Assembly (NCBI GenBank): GCA_963402885.1
Contig: OY727100.1
Location: 18,943,665-19,007,664, forward strand
Reading direction: 5' to 3'
DNA length: 64,000 bases
Source of the DNA: Antedon bifida
Lineage: Eukaryota > Echinodermata > Crinoidea > Comatulida > Antedonidae
The notes beneath the pieces are model-generated. The model saw only the letters and a program-made list of their open reading frames with translations. It made no database searches and was not told where the DNA came from. The position numbers were made by a program, and so were the translations under genes. This document shows, in pieces, positions 35,791 through 47,773 of the stretch (positions are counted from its first letter, which is position 1; every line of letters begins with the position of its first letter).

Positions 35791-38475
35791 TTATGGCAAA
35801 GCTTCTTCTCCAAATACCTCCACAATTAATTCCTTTTTGTTCACTTTTCCCATCACATTTCTAGGAAGACTTGGTAGTATCTTCAACTCTGTTGGGATGA
35901 CATACGACGGCATCTTATTATGGCACCAATCTCGTAGAACTCTGAGGGTCATCTGACAGTCTTCTTTGAGACTGATGATGGCTGCAACACGTTCACCCCA
36001 TGTCATGTCTGGCAAACCAACCACTGCACATTCTTCAATGCTGGGGTGCGACAGAAGACGTCGCTCCACATCCAGACTGCTGATCTTGTACCCACCACTT
36101 TTGATGATGTCGACAGATGTACGACCCAAGATATGGTACATATCATTTTCATACATCACAGTGTCACCTGTTAAAAGATAAGTCAGGTATTAAACCTGGA
36201 GGCATTAAAAAAAAAATGTGATGATGCAGGGAGGGACTAAATTCATGCCTGGGTATGAATCCAACGACACATTGACAGTCATTTAAGTAGTAAGGATTAT
36301 TTTAGATGGTTAGGTTCAGCAAATTTGTTATTTTAAAATATTTTATATGCATCCAACAGTGAATCAATCAATTAAAAGATGGATAAACTATTTTTTAATT
36401 TATCGTGCTCATTTGAGACTTGGAGAGTGGAGCTGAAAGAGTCACAACCCTGGCTAGATTGGAAAGCAAGAATGTTAACCACCAAGCTACAGCTTCACTA
36501 CACATATTTAACTTAGAAAATGATTTTCCACATATAAACTCTTTCAAGGACTGTTTTGTATACAGTGTATGCTGGGTTTGTACTAGTAAACTGGTAGGTG
36601 GTGATGATGAGTATTTGGCTACTAACCTGTTTTAAACCATCCATCTTCAGTAAAAGATTCTTCAGTTGCATCTGGTCTCTGCCAGTACAGCTTAAACACA
36701 TTTGGACCTTTAACCTGTAGTTCACCAGCTACACCTTCCATTCCTGGTGTAACTGTAGTTCTCACAGAGTTACCTTCTGCAGTAATCTTACCTTCGGAGG
36801 TCACTAATCTTACCTGGACGGATGGTAGTGGAGTTCCAACAGATCCTGAAAATAAAAATTAGTAAAGAAATGACACTTCATATCCATTTCTAATCTTTCA
36901 TGGAGGTAGTTCATTTTTTATAAAATTTTCTGTCCAGCAAATTTGATGAATATTGTGTGAAGCAAACATAAATTTACCTGGGACACGGAGACCATTTAGT
37001 GGGTTAGAAAGTGCCATACCAAACTCTGTCATTCCGTATCGTTCTAACAAACGATGACCTGTGACCTTATCCCACTGTTCCATGATTGGCTGCGGTAATG
37101 CAGCCGAGCCTGATACCATCAATCTAGTAACCAAGATCATTCCGAATATAAGTAAATTTATCTGCTGCTTTGTTTCACAACTGAAAAATCTTTGCAACAA
37201 TCAAATCTCTCTTCCTGCCTACTACTCTTATTTCCTTTCAATCCATTCATTGTTTCATACCTAATATTGTTTTGTAAAGTTGCCTTGATGAATTCTGTAG
37301 TTCTTCCGCCTGCCACACTTCCAAATTTAGAGTCGTACGCTTGTAATAGTTTGGCGTAAATTGTTGGAACTGCCATAAAGACATTTATTTTTGATTCAGT
37401 TTCCCCAAGAAGATAGCTCCAAACCTTGAAGAAAAAAGGCAGAGAGAATTCTTTGTTTACCGTATTAATAACAAAAGACATACAATATTAGTTTAAACAA
37501 AGTGATATCTTGCTATCCTTATTACTTGAAGTAAAGTACTTAACATAGGTGAACATTTATTTGTGTACAAGAAATTCTAACCTTATCTGCATTAAATTCA
37601 GGCAGCATGACACATGTTGCTCCACACCATAAAGGACATACTAACAGATTAATGATACCGTGAACATGATGTAATGGAAGAACGTGCAGTACAACATCCT
37701 TATTAGACCATTCCCATGAGTCCAACAGCATTGACACTTGTGATTGGATGTTACCAAATGTAGATAACACACCTTTTGGTCGTCCTGTTGTTCCACTAGT
37801 GTATATCAACTGTGCAGCGCGGTTTTTCCATTTGGTTTGTCGCCATTTTTCTGTGATTAACCTTTTTTCAGCAAATAAGTCGGAATTAAATTTACCTTCA
37901 GTTAATGTTGCAAAGTCATTAATTACATTATTATCAGTATCATTTGAAGCAATTTTGTCTTCATCAAGAACAATATGTTTAACTCCTAACAATTTGATGA
38001 CTTCTCTAACTTTATCAACGTAGTCAGCTGTCGTGACAACTAAGGATACTGCGGAGTCATTCAGAAAATATGCAAGTTCACTTGGTGGATGTGATTTACA
38101 AAGTGGGACAGCAGTTGCCCCACTCATCCAAGTACCCCATTGTGCAACAACATATGTCACATTATTTGGACATAAAAAAGCAACTCTTTCCCCATTCAAA
38201 AGGAATGTAGATGTTTTTAGAGTGGGATCTCTTTCAGCTGTTGCTAAAATCCCTTGGCTTAGACTGGTGCTTAAAGATAAAATTTTGTTGTAGGAGTGCT
38301 CTCCTATGTTATCCACGATGGCTACTTTGTCTCCATACTTTTCTCGGAGCGTTTGAAAGAAAACTGGTTTTGTTGAGTCAGATGCAAAATAACGACACAT
38401 GCATGGCCTCAAGGATATCGAGATCAATTCTGCTGTTCTATTATTAAACATCCGGGAAATGCTTTGCATATTCAT
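35791..38475 (-). CDS. ACSF3: Malonyl-CoA/acyl-CoA synthetase, mitochondrial (ACSF3), five exons, 599 aa
   Basis: Minus-strand exons 38475-37582, 37424-37261, 37123-36978, 36845-36627 and 36167-35791 join with phases 0, 2, 1, 1 to 599 codons plus TAA. This is an ANL-superfamily adenylating enzyme that activates malonate and methylmalonate to CoA thioesters for mitochondrial fatty acid synthesis and malonate detoxification. The N-terminus (Arg/Ser-rich, no acids before residue 16) suits a mitochondrial presequence. The ATP-binding P-loop [11 protein letters not shown] is at 225-235, [11 protein letters not shown] follows at about 264, then [35 protein letters not shown], the [16 protein letters not shown] hinge region and [13 protein letters not shown] with the C-terminal catalytic Lys. 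Length is close to human ACSF3 (576). The ATG at 38475 is followed by a second at 38469; either could start translation. Confidence 0.95.
36412..36498 (-). repeat. SINE-like repeat, copy 2, in ACSF3 intron 4
   Basis: The minus strand reads GAAGCTGTAGCTTGGTGGTT, AACATTCTTGCTTTCCAATC, CCAGGGTTGTGACTC and CTCTCCAAGTCTCAA, collinear with the plus-strand copy at 26735-26830. Confidence 0.7.
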
Positions 38476-39873
38476 TCTCCGTTGTCTTGCTAGAATTATA
38501 TTCTGTAGAATTAATAAAAACTTTTAATGAAAGTTTTAAATAGGCAGCCTACTTTTCAGAATTACTACATGCTGTATTAAAATACCAGAGAATATGTTAA
38601 AGCACCAACAGTGAACATCTTTCTAAAAAAAGTTGCCTTGGTAAATATTCTGGACAGGTTTATTTACTGTATTATATATATAATAGCTAAGCCAGGGCTA
38701 GTAACTTAACTAGGCTAGGCCTATGAGGCTATACTATAGTAAGATCCCCACTAGCCTAAGCCTTTTATTAATATTAGTTAGGCTATCCTATGGCTTATAC
38801 TTTATAGATTAGGTATACTACTAGTAGTAGTACTACTAGGCTAGACCGGTGTGTTGACTGGCAAGTCACAAAAGAGTGGTAACTTTAAGCTAGCTAAGCT
38901 GTATATGTAGTGTAATTTAGCTATGCCCTAGTAGGCCTAGGCCTAATCCCTAATAAAATACAAGCAAGAGAGACGGATCTCCGCCTCTAAGCCTAGAGTA
39001 GGCTACTCAGTCAGGGGGGTAGCCTAGCCTAGCTAGCTAGTAGGGCCTAGGCCTAGACCAAATAAATACGAAATAAAAGTAACAACTATTAGTGCATCAC
39101 ATAACTCTAGGCCTATGCCTATGTGATCTAAAAAAATATATTTTACTGAGTGTATTCCTAAAATAAAACCCCTCTAATAATTAAGTCTAGACTAATGTTG
39201 TTAATAGCATTTTTCTTGAGTGTGTGCAACGAAGCATGAGGTCATGTCGTGTCGTAGGTTAATGCATACCTGGGCATTTCCATTTCTAATTCAAAGTACC
39301 TCGATAATATTACGTAATCGTTTATGAAGAGCACATAACAGTCTGCCTCCATGGTCTAGTATTTCGTTTTAAATCTACTAATAACTATACTTTATATATT
39401 TCTTGGGTTTTTATTATTGTCTTTTTAACACGGCCAATTTCAATCATCCTGGTGTATAGCGATATAACTTCAAGTTTCCAACAAAGTTATTTTTAGATAC
39501 ATACAAAAAAGTAGGCCTATTTTGATCTGACCAAATTTATTGTCGGTCCATTGGCTGCGATGATGCAATAAGATCTGATTGCTACGGTTTCCATTATGCA
39601 TGTGATAAGACTAAATACGTACAAAAACATATATGTTATCGATCACCGATGAACTTAGCGATTAGCATACAATAGAGCTCGCGACAAGCGTATATTAGTA
39701 GCGCACGGAAAACTTATATCTTGAGTTGGTAAACAAGTTTGAAACGGTGACCGCTTGATCAACCTAATGCATCGCAGGATACACAGCCGCATTGGCTTTA
39801 AAACCAGTTAGGTCTTGTTGGCAGTGCTGTGATGACATCTGGTCTTTGATCTATCTCGAATTCTAAAAACTGA
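38476..39873. promoter_or_regulatory. Head-to-head intergenic region with TAGGCCTA cluster
   Basis: The 1.4 kb between the start codons of ACSF3 (-) and the ML-domain gene (+), so it must contain both promoters and 5' UTRs. A block at about 38690-39120 is dense in TAGGCCTA, CTAGGC and GCCTAG words (GTAGGCCTAGGCCTAATCCC; AGGGCCTAGGCCTAGACC). I see no clear TATA box for either gene. Confidence 0.5.
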
Positions 39874-42800
39874 ATGATACGCAAAATGGTTTCCAGGCGA
39901 ACCATGTTCATCCTAATTTCTATTATGACTTTTTTCACCGCGGTATATTTTACTCTGTTTAACCATCCTCCAGCCGAAGAAACATTGATGGCGAATAAAC
40001 AAGAATCTATACGTCGACCAGATTGGATGAAAAATGCACCAGTACAGGAAGCGGTCATTCCTGCAGCTCCACAGCAACAGGCTGCAGACACTGGTCTCGC
40101 ACAAAGGGAAAACAATGCAAATAATAAGTTAATTGTAGCAGCAAATACGAACGATGTAATAGGCCTAGAAGAAAATACAAAAATAAGCAGAAACTTAGAG
40201 GAGGGAGCTAAACCAAACATTATTAAAGAAGAAAATAAAGAAAAAGTAAACATTTTAGTAGAAGGAGACATTAAAACCGAGCAGCATAATATAGGAATCG
40301 GGCGGCATGGCCTCAAACTTTTCGACTGGGATAAATGGATATCTGATAACGGATTTGTATCCGTTGGAAAAATATGGGCGTTTTGTGGTAAGATTGATCT
40401 GTTATCTATTTTTTAAATCTTAATTAATTTTGCTTGTATTTTCTGTTTGTCTGGATTTTTCTTTTCTTTGACAGCTCTAGTCTTGTCTCTCAGTCCTCCC
40501 ATTTTACGTATCACTGAAAGGAATATATAGAATAAAACATTTTGTTTTCTTTCTACAATATAGACTCTTGTCGTCCTACCTCGCTGGATACTGTTTTTTA
40601 TTGAGTCAGAAAATTAATATAGGTTTTTATGATTAATAACCGTATTCGCTCATCAAATCAATGTCGGGTTTATTGTACCATTGCGAAACATGAATTTATC
40701 TTATGAAATCTATACCAAGGACAACACCACTGGTTAAGGACCATAATCAAGCGGGTTTTTTTTATATATTAAAATTTATGATGTTGCCCAGAAAAGTTTT
40801 AGAAGGTCACTTTGTTTGTAGGACATTTTAGTAATTACGTGTTATGTTAAAGAATTATAAATAGAGAACTCATAGAGAACAATGTTTTAGAAGAAAGAGC
40901 TCCATATTCATAATGTTTTATATAATTTTCTTTCTTTTTAATTAATTAATTACTGACGTTTTTTCAAAATGATACAAAGCCTATGTTTGTTATCAATATT
41001 TTTGTTTTCTTGTTTGCTGTGACCTGTTGACCTTCCTTTTCCTTGAACAATGGGAATCAGAGTTTCGCAACTTTCACGTCAGCTCTGCATGCTGCTCACA
41101 AATGTCAACCTATCCGAGCTATATTCGATAAACGTGATTTCACTTTTACAAATTACGTAAACTCACTAATATATATTGAGAATGATAATCTTCACAAAAT
41201 AAGCGTTTTCTGTAATAGGAACTGTAGGCCTAATATTTTTTGTCACAATAAACATTTATATTTTCCGTCTGGCAGCTGAGTGTCTATGTGCGGACTGTTG
41301 ATATTGTATGGTAATTTTGCGGTTGATGACATAAAATTATGATACAGTTGAAGAGTTTATAAACATACCAGGAGTGCTATAACCTTGAGTCGTTGACAAA
41401 TAGATTGTTGTCAGTTTGTCGGTCGGTTAGGAAAAAAACATCGTCTAGTTAGACCTATACTTTATCCATTAATGTTAGAACGGCAAACTTGTGTTTTTTA
41501 CCAAATTCTTTGGAACAGTCGATAAGAGTTCCAGCAGTTCCCTGCCCTTTGTTCCTACGTCACAATCACGTCACAGAGACATTATTGCTTACCATTACCC
41601 GATTGACGGGCACCATCTAATTAAAAGATAGTAATAATTAATTTTAAAATTGCAGATGAACCAGATCCACCAGTAGTCGGAGCTGCCCTTCTGATGGCTG
41701 ACGAAAGTGGCGGAATTAAAATTGTTACGGTTATGAATACTACATTTGGTACGTAAACATAAACTAGTATAATATATAGGCCTAACGTAAATATGAACAA
41801 TATTTAATCATTTTACCCGAGAAAATACAAACCATGTACATTTTTAAGCTCTTTGAATAGAGTTAAGATTCATATAATCTACGAAGTAAAGCTCTATAAA
41901 AATGGCCGATAGCCCTATTATTTAAATGAGTAATATCTGTTCTCTTCTTTTAGAAAACAGTATACTTTTTGGAACAATCGCTGTTACAGTGGAATATGGC
42001 GGTGTTAGGTTATATACTAATGAATTTCCAGTGTGTGATATGGCGGAGGAAGACCCTTATTTTACATGTCCTATGAAAGGAGGTATGAATAATAATGTGC
42101 CTAGTGCTAATTTCTCTTCTTGAAATCTTTGTAGGCGCGCATGCTTGTCATAGCTTTTCTTTCGTTTGCTATACCGTAACCTTCTAATCTCATATCACTG
42201 CTAACGGAATAGGCCTAAGACTGAGCTTTTTTAGGAACGCCTTCTTGCTTTCGATAACTTTATTACAAATTATTGTATATGTATATATATATTATTTTGT
42301 TTTTGAATAGGCACATAATACTCCATTTTACCAAAAAATTCGCCTGAATTCAATTTAATCAATTCTTTAAATTTAACTATTTATTTTTATAAGCAAAATA
42401 ATAATTGTTTTAATGGTATTTTTTATCCAAAGGAGAATAATTTTAAAGTGTTTATGTTTATTAGGACACACATCTCTTTAAATAAACAATAAATAACTTA
42501 CCTTAACTATTGCATACTACATATAAAACAGCTGTACGTTTAAAGAACGAGGAACTGTTCAACAGTTTTAGCAAGAAATATCAAAGGCAGTTATCAAGAA
42601 CCATGTGACACGTCATTCTTTTGACATCATTATTATTTTAACACTTCTGCCATCTTAAACTTTCTAACCAGCATTTGGCAAATGAAGGTCATGTATTCTT
42701 TTCTTAATAGGCGACCAATATTATATGCGAGAAGATCACGTGCCAGGACTTTTGCCAGCCGTAAGTTTTCACTTTTTTTTCGAAATCAGATTAATAGTGT

Positions 42801-42957
42801 TTCAATTATCTATCTCATCAGTGTTTCTTGGTAGACTTTTTTGTTACTGATATCGTTTTCTTTTGTCCATCAGGGTAACTACTACACAGAAGCGAAGTTA
42901 ATAGACCACAAACAGAAGACGGTGGTTTGTGCCAACTGTGACCTCAATATCAAATAA
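39874..42957 (+). CDS. Predicted membrane-anchored protein with C-terminal ML-like lipid-binding domain, five exons, 289 aa
   Basis: Exons 39874-40387, 41656-41748, 41954-42082, 42711-42760 and 42874-42957 keep phase (1, 1, 1, 0) and give 289 codons plus TAA. After a basic start (MIRKMVSRR), residues 11-30 are hydrophobic (MFILISIMTFFTAVYFTLFN), a signal-anchor or uncleaved signal. Residues 31-150 are polar, charged and low-complexity. From about residue 155 the sequence resembles the MD-2-related lipid-recognition (ML) fold of NPC2 and GM2A-like proteins: WDKWISDNGFVSVGKIWAFC, ITVTVEYGG-type strands (GTIAVTVEYGGV), PVCDM, YFTCPMKGG, GLLPAGNYYTEAKLID and a closing VVCANCDLNIK. Cysteines are at 171, 230, 241, 281 and 284. 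By family analogy it would bind lipid or glycolipid in the secretory or endolysosomal lumen. The domain call is by pattern only. A second ATG at 39886 is a possible alternative start. Confidence 0.72.
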
Positions 42958-45136
42958 TTAACTTTAAAAAACACATATAATAGATTGATTTTAAAGGAAA
43001 TTTTAAGGATAATTTCAGACGAGGGTGTGGTGGGTATGGTGGTATTGATCAATAGGAGCTTTCGATTTGAGACAACAGGACCAAAGAACTACGCATATTG
43101 TTTCTGTTTCTGTCTGAACCTATACTAGGCTAAATCAGCTAAAAATGTGAAGCAACTCGAAGCATTGCCTCCACAAAATGCGTACAATTAGTTGACGTCT
43201 GTTCCAATTTCGTCACTAATAGAAAGCTCGCTTTAATGACGATGCTTCTACCACGAGAGGTGTTTGAGGACTTTGAAATGAACACTGTGAATGTATGGTA
43301 CAATGCAAATACCAACAGTATTACTTTGGTCTACTTAAGTACTTCTTATCTACGATAAAAATGTATTATTGTGTAATATTTAAAGTAGAAGTCAAAAATT
43401 ATATTACAGTAGTACTCTGTACAGTAAAACATATTTCCTTAAATATCGTTCACTTGTGATTGGCTTAGACGACGAATACGGATGAGGAGCGCCTCGAAAT
43501 TGTGAATTAGGTCTACCATTTCAGACATATTGCTTCTATGTACCATTTTTGATCGAGAATTTCACCTTTTAGTACATCCAATAGAAAGATACGATTATCA
43601 AAATACAAACATCGTTAGTTGATACGTCGTCTGTTCGTTTTGATAAAAAGAGCGACGTCGAATTATCAACTAAAAATATACCCAGGTCAGCAATTCACAC
43701 CTACACCAGATTCTGCAGCAACAGCAGCTGTCATGAGGTAGATTGTGACCGACTATTGAGAGTCATTAGGGCAGTTTCAGGTTTATAATATATCAAAATG
43801 CAGTACTAGAATCTTAAACTCCTCTCTACTAGGGGACACTTTTTCCTGTGAAACGAACGGGGTGGGGGTATTTGTTTTATTAACAACCAACCTCTATTTA
43901 GTGGACAACCCTTGAGACACTTAAGGTATTCCAATATTATACACTACGTTTCTTTTCGTAAGTTCAATATAATTGTCGCTGCATTGTATACGATTATAAA
44001 ATAACACATTTATAGATATTTGTTAGTATTGTTTTATTTATTACTACGACTACAAACATTTTAGTACTGAATGAACATTTATATCATCAAATATACATTA
44101 AAATCACACTATACATTGGTCATAAAATACGATATCCGAAAGTTTCAAGACTTTTGCTAATCGTAAGATGTAAACATGTTAATGTTCAGAAGTTGTTCAC
44201 ATTTGTGATTTGATCATGATAGCATTAGTAGTATTCTTGCTTGGAAGTAAACAACTACAGCTTTATTTATCAGACTAGTTCTTTTTATAATATCGACGTT
44301 GTCATTCACGATTTAAGAATAAAAATATGTATACACAAATATTTTCTTGGGTTATTTTGAAAACGGACTCAAAGCAAAATCAAAGATGGTTTCGTTGGGA
44401 CCAATAGCATTATCCTGTGTAGTCTTTGGGAGTAACTTGTGTTACTTATGTGTTGTATGTACATATAAGGCACTTCGTTTCCCAAAATTAAAAATATTCA
44501 TGAAAAATTAGGTTAAAAAACATTCACACATTTATTGTAATCTCAATTAAAAGGGTATTGCAGAATTAAGTGCAATCTCAAAAACATAGTTTCTCTTCGT
44601 CTTCTCTTTTCCTTAGAAGGTCGATGTTGAAATTGAGGTTTATTGCATGAATTAAGGCACGTCTGAATTATTATTATTCAGTTGTAATAAACTGGAGAAA
44701 ACCATAAACAAATATCTGTAAAGATAATAAACATTAGCATAACGCAAATATTAGTTTCAAAATAATAACAGTAGAGGAAAATTACATTTATGAATTTATT
44801 GGGTATAAAATCATAATAAACATTGGGGGCGGTAAATTTCATATGATTATACACAGGCTTTTTCTGTGTCGATTGTAGCTAATAATTCTTGATGTATTAT
44901 ATTTACAATTTTAAATGCAAGTTAAATCTTCAAAAATTTACTCCACTAGGAGGTAATATAAAACAACGGAATGTTGGTGTACTAGGCTAGGTTAAAATGT
45001 GATGCTTTGATAGATAATATTATATTTACAGTAATAACATTAGGTTTACAATATACAAATTTATATAAAATATCTTCAGATTTGCCAATACTAAATTAGG
45101 ATTGTAAAAACATTTTCTAACTGATATATATGGTTT
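42958..45136. other. Intergenic region between ML-domain gene and TRIQK
   Basis: AT-rich DNA between two convergent genes, so it includes both 3' UTRs. A GGGGACAC-type repeat lies at about 43810-43930 (ACTAGGGGACACTTTTTCC, CCTCTATTTAGTGGACAAC). AATAAA occurs at about 44318-44324, far from the ML-gene stop. I see no further gene. Confidence 0.6.
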
Positions 45137-45741
45137 TTACATGATTTTTATTATATACTGTTTTCGCATACAAAAACATAGGGAAACAAAATTATTCTTA
45201 ACTAACCATTTATTTGTAGAATCTTCTACTGGACGTATATTCATCGCAAATATAAAGTAAACAAAACATAGTACGGCACACAATGCTGCTAAAACAAGAA
45301 TTCCTTCCTGAAAGTAAAACTTATAGTTAAAAAATGTGTCTTGTACTGTAGAAAAACTGTGAATAATTTGTTTGTTTTTGCAAAATGAATATCTCAATTA
45401 CAATCAAGTTGAAAAACAAAGAAAGCATATAATATGTTATTAGCTTAATGATAATATTATTGTTTATTGATTTTTTACTTGATAATTTCATGACCATTCC
45501 TGTCCAGTTACTATTTATTTTCCCAAACTTCATTATGAACAAACTTTTCACAAATTATAAAAATAATTTTATTACAGGTGGTACACACATATATTCGGCT
45601 TTTAGATGCTCCACTTTGTCTTTGTTGTGCGGCCTTCTTGGCTGCTTTTATGTCTTTCTTGCTGCGTTTGTAATCTTGCTTTCCAATACTTTTACGGTAG
45701 TTCTCAACAGGAGCTATCCCATGAACGTCCTTCTTTCCCAT
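45137..45741 (-). CDS. TRIQK: TRIQK (triple QxxK/R motif protein), two coding exons, about 107 aa
   Basis: Coding exon 1 is 45741-45589 (51 codons, phase 0) and exon 2 is 45307-45137 (56 codons plus TAA). The start MGKKDVHG, then APVENYRKSIGKQDYKRSKK, an Ala/Lys-rich helix (IKAAKKAAQQRQ) and a single membrane segment at about 53-71 (GILVLAALCAVLCFVYFIFA) match TRIQK, a small ER membrane protein conserved in animals. The donor after Tyr51 (TAT/gtgtgt) is weak but is the only one that keeps the frame into GAA GGA at tttcag/. Only the third QxxK (QDYK, 22-25) is intact; the first two positions are NYRK and SIGK. The C-terminus after PVEDSTNKWL could change if the internal AATG/gttagt near 45210 is used as a donor to another exon. 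Vertebrate TRIQK is about 86 aa. Confidence 0.85.
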
Positions 45742-47773
45742 CTTGAATACTTGCACAATATAAATTATATATCTCTGTTTGTATCATTACTAACACAGCA
45801 ACCTGTCCTACATTTACATAAATATGAAATAGCAAAACATACATGATGGTCAGAATACACATAATCAAAACATCCCCGGGCCCTCCCCCACTCCGAATAA
45901 GTCGGCGCATCAACTCTATATTTTATGGGCCGGATCATCTTGGCCTACTAGCCTAGGGACTACGGACACGGTCTATAGAACAGTACTAATATTTAGACCT
46001 AGTCCTAGAATAGAGGCCTGCCCTCAACTACTAGCTACTTGCCTTTTTATTATACCTGGCGCCTCATGCAGCCAGGAGGGCAGAGCCTGAGGCCTACCTT
46101 AGCCTAGGCCCTAGCTAGTAGTAGTAGTAGTAGTAGTAGCGGGAGGTTATACTATTATGCATTAATTTATAAAAAGAAAAGCATATCATAACGCCTCATC
46201 TTCACCAACGTTAGTCAGTGGTCGATATTTTACCCTAAAATGTCCTTATTTCACTATTAATAATACAAATATAAGTAAAAAATGCTTTACATATTAATTA
46301 GGCCTAGCTGCCTGGCTTACTGACGTGTGTGTGTGACACGCGATCACCAAAAATAAAAACAAAACAACAATTTGTGACGTTGCGTATATGGGCAGCCAAT
46401 TGGTGTTTTGATTAAATTAGCAACAACGATACATGGTCTCTGCCAATTATATTCTGAGTAAGCAGTAAGTTCTGCGCTAAACCTGTCCTCTAATATTCAT
46501 GGTGGGTTTTGAACAAAACAACTTGAAGGCATAGTCCAACTACATACACAACTTTCTTAATAATTAATAGAGAAGTTGCGGAATAAAAATAATAAATAAC
46601 GGTTCATGATCCAGCAAGGAGATGATCATGCTGCAACGTTGGTTCTCAGCTAGCATCACGATGTAAATGGAAATGTGTCAAACATATTTAAACAGTCACA
46701 AATATAAAAAGGACAAGCGTAAAATATAAATGATTACTAAACAGTTCCACCGAGCTTACTCTATACAGTATTATTATTTCATTCAAACCCCGGTGTTGCT
46801 TATAGTGTGAATGGGTATCTCCGGAGTTTCTCGACGTTTTGAATAGTCACAAACCTTGGTGGACAGATTTCACCAACCCCGCTCAACCTTGGGGTGTCTC
46901 CGGAGATCACTCCAGAGTTTTGGTGTGAAAGAGGTATTGTGGTACTACCAGACTGATAAGTACAGTACAGTACAGTATTTAGACTGAACGTAATGACACT
47001 AAATGCGCCTCATACTATGTGGATGCTGGAGTCTGGACACATCGATGAGGGCAGCAAATAAATAGAACGAGAAGCAGCGTCACGTTTCCCTCTCGTTCTT
47101 CGAAATTCAAGGCTGTGTGAAACTTAAAAGAGTACTTTATTTCACTTTTAATGTTATTATTTACTATACTTGTATTTTAATGAAACTCAATGCCTCCCAA
47201 ATTATTCATCTTAGCCTAGTAATATTAACAATAAGTAGGATATTATGGTATAGTGTGTAGGTAGAGCTAGGCCTTGCCCTAGGTACTGATTGATAAAGTT
47301 AGAGGGCCCCCTCTGCTGGTCTAGCTAGTAGGCTAGAGGCTAGGCCTACCCAGGCCGTAAGGCGCTACTGCTGTTTCGCACCTAGCTAGTACGGGTAGGC
47401 CCTAGCTATTGTATTACTAGGCCTACTAACTACAGTGTCAGTACTCTTCAGTCTTACTCTAATAATCTAGGCCTAGTACTAAGTAAGTAGGCCTCTAAGA
47501 CTAAGGTCTAGCTCACCTTAGCCTTAGTAATTATAATAGTAGTAGGACAGGCTAGATAGATAATTAAAAAAGGCCTAGCTAGGCCCTTATCTATAGTATA
47601 TATGATATAATGTAAATAATAATTATAATAGTACGGTATATACCTAGAACCTAGCTATGCTTATATATGCACATTTTACGCTAGCCTATGGCCTAGCTAA
47701 ATATCCTCATTTAATCATGCCTACAGTAGCCTTATAATTATATTGATTCGTAATAAATTTCAGAAAGTTCAAA
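45742..47773. promoter_or_regulatory. Head-to-head TRIQK/CNOT10 intergenic region with TAGGCCTA clusters
   Basis: About 2 kb between divergent start codons, holding both promoters. Two blocks are dense in CTAGGCCTA-type words: about 45930-46140 (with an AGT microsatellite at 46116-46138) and about 47210-47720 (GGCTAGGCCTACCCAGGCC; TCTAGGCCTAGTACTAAG). A splice acceptor, AAATTTCAG at 47755-47763, lies just before the CNOT10 ATG, so CNOT10 has an upstream non-coding exon. A possible acceptor before the TRIQK ATG suggests the same for TRIQK. Confidence 0.55.
46116..46138 (+). repeat. (AGT)n microsatellite
   Basis: Seven to eight AGT units within CTAGTAGTAGTAGTAGTAG, just upstream of TRIQK. Confidence 0.9.

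Noticed and set aside
39798..40316. 172-residue open frame antisense to the ML-gene first exon
   Set aside because: It is the mirror of a long low-complexity coding exon; the plus frame has a start, splice phase and downstream exons, the minus frame none.
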